A DNA stretch of 35,100 nt from a virus, in the IMG/VR virus record IMGVR_UViG_3300032116_000701, positions 1-35,100 of that record, one strand, 5' to 3'. A program made the position numbers and the translations under genes. The notes beneath the pieces are model-generated. The model did no database searches. It saw only the letters and a list, made by a program, of their open reading frames with translations, and was not told the DNA's origin. Of this stretch, positions 33,464 to 35,100 are shown piece after piece (the stretch's first letter is position 1; every line of letters begins with the position of its first letter).

Positions 33464-33494
33464 TTGGTGGATTGAATAATTTTTCGTATATTTG
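33464..33494 (+). promoter_or_regulatory. Bacteroidota-type promoter of the sliding clamp gene
   Basis: TTG 33464-33466, 20 bases, TATATTTG 33487-33494 (TTCGTATATTTG context), directly after the polymerase stop. A 30-base A/T-rich leader leads to ATG 33528. Confidence 0.8.
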
Positions 33495-33527
33495 TATTTC
33501 TAAACTTTAAACTTTAAAAAGTATATT

Positions 33528-34223
33528 ATGAACAAAAGTAAATTTGATGGTTTTATCAATCGTTATAACCTTGGTGGTGAGATTGAATCCGTTATGGTAA
33601 AAGCCGATGGTAAGAATCTTTCAGTAAGAATGATTTCAGATGACAAAACTTTATTAGGTGATGTTACTGTAGCTGAAAAGGATTTTCCTAATGGTGAATT
33701 TGGAATCTACACTACATCTCAACTAAAAGGATTATTGAGTGTATTAGATGAAGCAATTTCAGTTGAAGAAACAACTGGAGCAGTTAAGTTCTCTGATAAA
33801 GGAACTAAGGTACAATATATGTTAGCAGCACCATCTGTTATTCCAGCAGTACCTGATTTGAAAGCACTTCCACCATTTGATGCGGAAGTAACTTTGAATG
33901 ATGATTTTATTAATAAGTTCATTCGTTCTAAAGGTGCATTAGCTGATGCAGATACTTTTACTTTCACTGTAAAAGATAAAAAAGCAGAAATCATTTTGGG
34001 TTATTCTTCAATCAACTCAAACAGAATTTCAATCGCTGTAGAAACTTCAGCAAAAGAAGATATTGAACCAATTGCATTCTCTGCAAAGTATTTGAAAGCA
34101 ATCTTAACTGCTAACAAAGGTTCTAAATCATCTTCACTAAAAATTTCATCTAAAGGTTTAGCACATGCTTCCTTTACCGATGGAGACTACACTTCAAACT
34201 ATTACTTAGTAGAAATTAAATAA
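33528..34223 (+). CDS. Sliding clamp (gp45-like)
   Basis: This 231-residue protein lies directly after the polymerase gene and has the size of T4 gp45 (228). Its alternating short beta strands and helices suit a clamp monomer (GEIESVMVKADGKNLSVRMI, IYTTSQLKGLLSVLDEAISV, PIAFSAKYLKAILTANKGS, ending DYTSNYYLVEIK). Such clamps are trimeric rings that hold the polymerase on DNA, and in T4 they also activate late transcription together with gp55 and gp33. That link matters because of the late-type motifs in this window. No clamp loader (gp44/62) is visible within the window. Confidence 0.85.
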   Translation: MNKSKFDGFINRYNLGGEIESVMVKADGKNLSVRMISDDKTLLGDVTVAEKDFPNGEFGIYTTSQLKGLLSVLDEAISVEETTGAVKFSDKGTKVQYMLAAPSVIPAVPDLKALPPFDAEVTLNDDFINKFIRSKGALADADTFTFTVKDKKAEIILGYSSINSNRISIAVETSAKEDIEPIAFSAKYLKAILTANKGSKSSSLKISSKGLAHASFTDGDYTSNYYLVEIK

Positions 34224-34228
34224 TCACT

Positions 34229-35100
34229 ATGAGCTTTTGGGATACTGAACCACAAAAACCGGTCTTTGACTTTGATACTGAAAAAACAAAGTTAAAAGAA
34301 AATATGGACTATCTAATGACGATGTCTGTACAGGAGCAAACTTTATATAAAAAGTGGGTAGAGTTGCAAGACCCTACAATGATTCAGGCTAAATCCCAAA
34401 TAGCATCTTATTATGATTCTCAATGGAGGCCAACTAATATCAACGATAAGGAGCTAACGATAAAAGAAATTGAAGCGTTAGACCCTTACGTTGAAATCGT
34501 TGAAGACCCCAAAGAAGCTACTAAGTGGTCACAAATTCGTAGAATGATTCATACTATGGATTTTACCGCTAACCCTGGCCGTAATGTTAAGATTAATGTA
34601 AGGGATAGAGTAAGTGGAAAACTATTGGGGCAAATATCTTTAGCATCAGATGTAACCGCATTAGGTGTAAGAGATAACTACATTGGTTGGACTAAAGATG
34701 ATAAGTTTGTAAAAGGTAAATTAAACAATACAACTATTGCTTCTACAATCGTATGTACTCAGCCTTTAGGTTACAACTTTTTAGGTGGTAAGTTAATCGC
34801 TATGATGACTACGGTGCCTGAGGTAAGAGAGTATTGGAAAAAGAAATATGATAATGTACTTATAGCAGTAGGTACAACTTCACTATACGGAATTCATTCC
34901 CAATACAATGGTATTCCACTTTTCAAAACATTAGGTGAATCCGCTGGTAAGATTAGTATTAAGCCGGATGATAAGTATTATGACCCTTGGCATCAATGGT
35001 TAAAAGAAAATCGTGCGGAATGGTACAAAGATAATATTTCAGATGAGAGAGCCCGTAATGGTGCTAATATGGGATATGAAGCTAATGGACCTGTTAGTGG
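34229..35100 (+). CDS. DUF4338/DruA-like protein (3' truncated)
   Basis: ATG 34229 is five bases after the clamp stop, and the frame is open to the window edge (290 residues visible). Residues 115-165 contain GRNVKINVRDRVSGKLLGQI and VRDNYIGWTKDDK. After that come LGYNFLGGKLIAMM and REYWKKKYDNVLIAVGTTSL (from about 200), then YNGIPLFKTLGESAGK. This order, with 'v.v.d..sg.liG.i, RD.yIGW, ...L....W...Y...l....T..ly....Y.g..f..lGe..G', resembles DUF4338 proteins, the DruA component of Druantia defence. The match is partial and from memory. The C-terminus is missing, and the fold may be acetyltransferase-like. Function in phage unknown. Confidence 0.5.
   Translation, partial: MSFWDTEPQKPVFDFDTEKTKLKENMDYLMTMSVQEQTLYKKWVELQDPTMIQAKSQIASYYDSQWRPTNINDKELTIKEIEALDPYVEIVEDPKEATKWSQIRRMIHTMDFTANPGRNVKINVRDRVSGKLLGQISLASDVTALGVRDNYIGWTKDDKFVKGKLNNTTIASTIVCTQPLGYNFLGGKLIAMMTTVPEVREYWKKKYDNVLIAVGTTSLYGIHSQYNGIPLFKTLGESAGKISIKPDDKYYDPWHQWLKENRAEWYKDNISDERARNGANMGYEANGPVS

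Noticed and set aside
1-35100. tRNA genes, CRISPR arrays, insertion sequences, integrase or attachment sites
   Set aside because: Apart from the tmRNA, no cloverleaf with the TTCGA arm was noticed, and no repeat-spacer array, transposase or integrase reading frame is present.

Overview
The window is part of a T4-superfamily myovirus genome (contractile tail) that very probably infects a member of the Bacteroidota. The host inference rests on at least nine copies of a promoter with a TTTGG box, 19-20 bases and TATATTTG (one copy TATCTTTA), which is the TTG-N19-TAnnTTTG form used by Bacteroidota sigma factors. It is supported by the near absence of Shine-Dalgarno sites, the A-rich start regions and a DUF5522-type protein. 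All genes lie on the + strand and the DNA is AT-rich. No integrase, IS, CRISPR array or ordinary tRNA was seen.

Region 1 (1-8981) is the tail and baseplate block: the end of a gp26-like baseplate/tail-assembly protein with an overlapping small ORF, a terminator, a small helical protein, the tape measure protein, a tail-tube-initiator-like protein, a gp53/LysM-like wedge protein, a gp27/gpD-like hub protein and a small unknown protein. Region 2 (8970-11377) is accessory: a complete tmRNA gene, a divergent family A DNA polymerase-like protein, and a secreted DNA/RNA non-specific nuclease. Region 3 (11383-18303) holds a 1861-residue multidomain protein (TraB/Tiki-like GX2H domain, ParB-like domain, hydrophobic segment, PD-(D/E)XK-like C-terminus), a small unknown protein and a GH19 endolysin closed by a terminator.

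Region 4 (18335-35100) is the early/replication block: gp32-like SSB, UvsX recombinase, T4 RNase H/FEN-like exonuclease, gp41/DnaB-like helicase, a histone H1/Hc1-like protein too short for routine calling, class II (B12-dependent) ribonucleotide reductase, a DUF5522-like protein, thioredoxin, a small HTH protein, two Mom-like proteins with a small gene between them, a 612-residue orphan, a GT-B glycosyltransferase, family B DNA polymerase, sliding clamp, and the start of a DUF4338/DruA-like protein that runs off the window.

Two promoter classes separate these functions. TATATTTG promoters precede the tmRNA and most of the early genes. A second motif, ATATTTATA, lies 21-26 bases before the first gene of three late units and also in the gp32 leader. 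It is the reverse complement of the T4 late box TATAAATA, yet all genes run rightward.

The parts most likely to be new are the 1861-residue protein as a candidate injected 'polyvalent' protein, the family A polymerase-like protein beside a family B replicase, the tandem Mom-like genes with an HTH partner and a glycosyltransferase (a possible DNA hypermodification set), the phage tmRNA with a long tag, and the ATATTTATA late signal.
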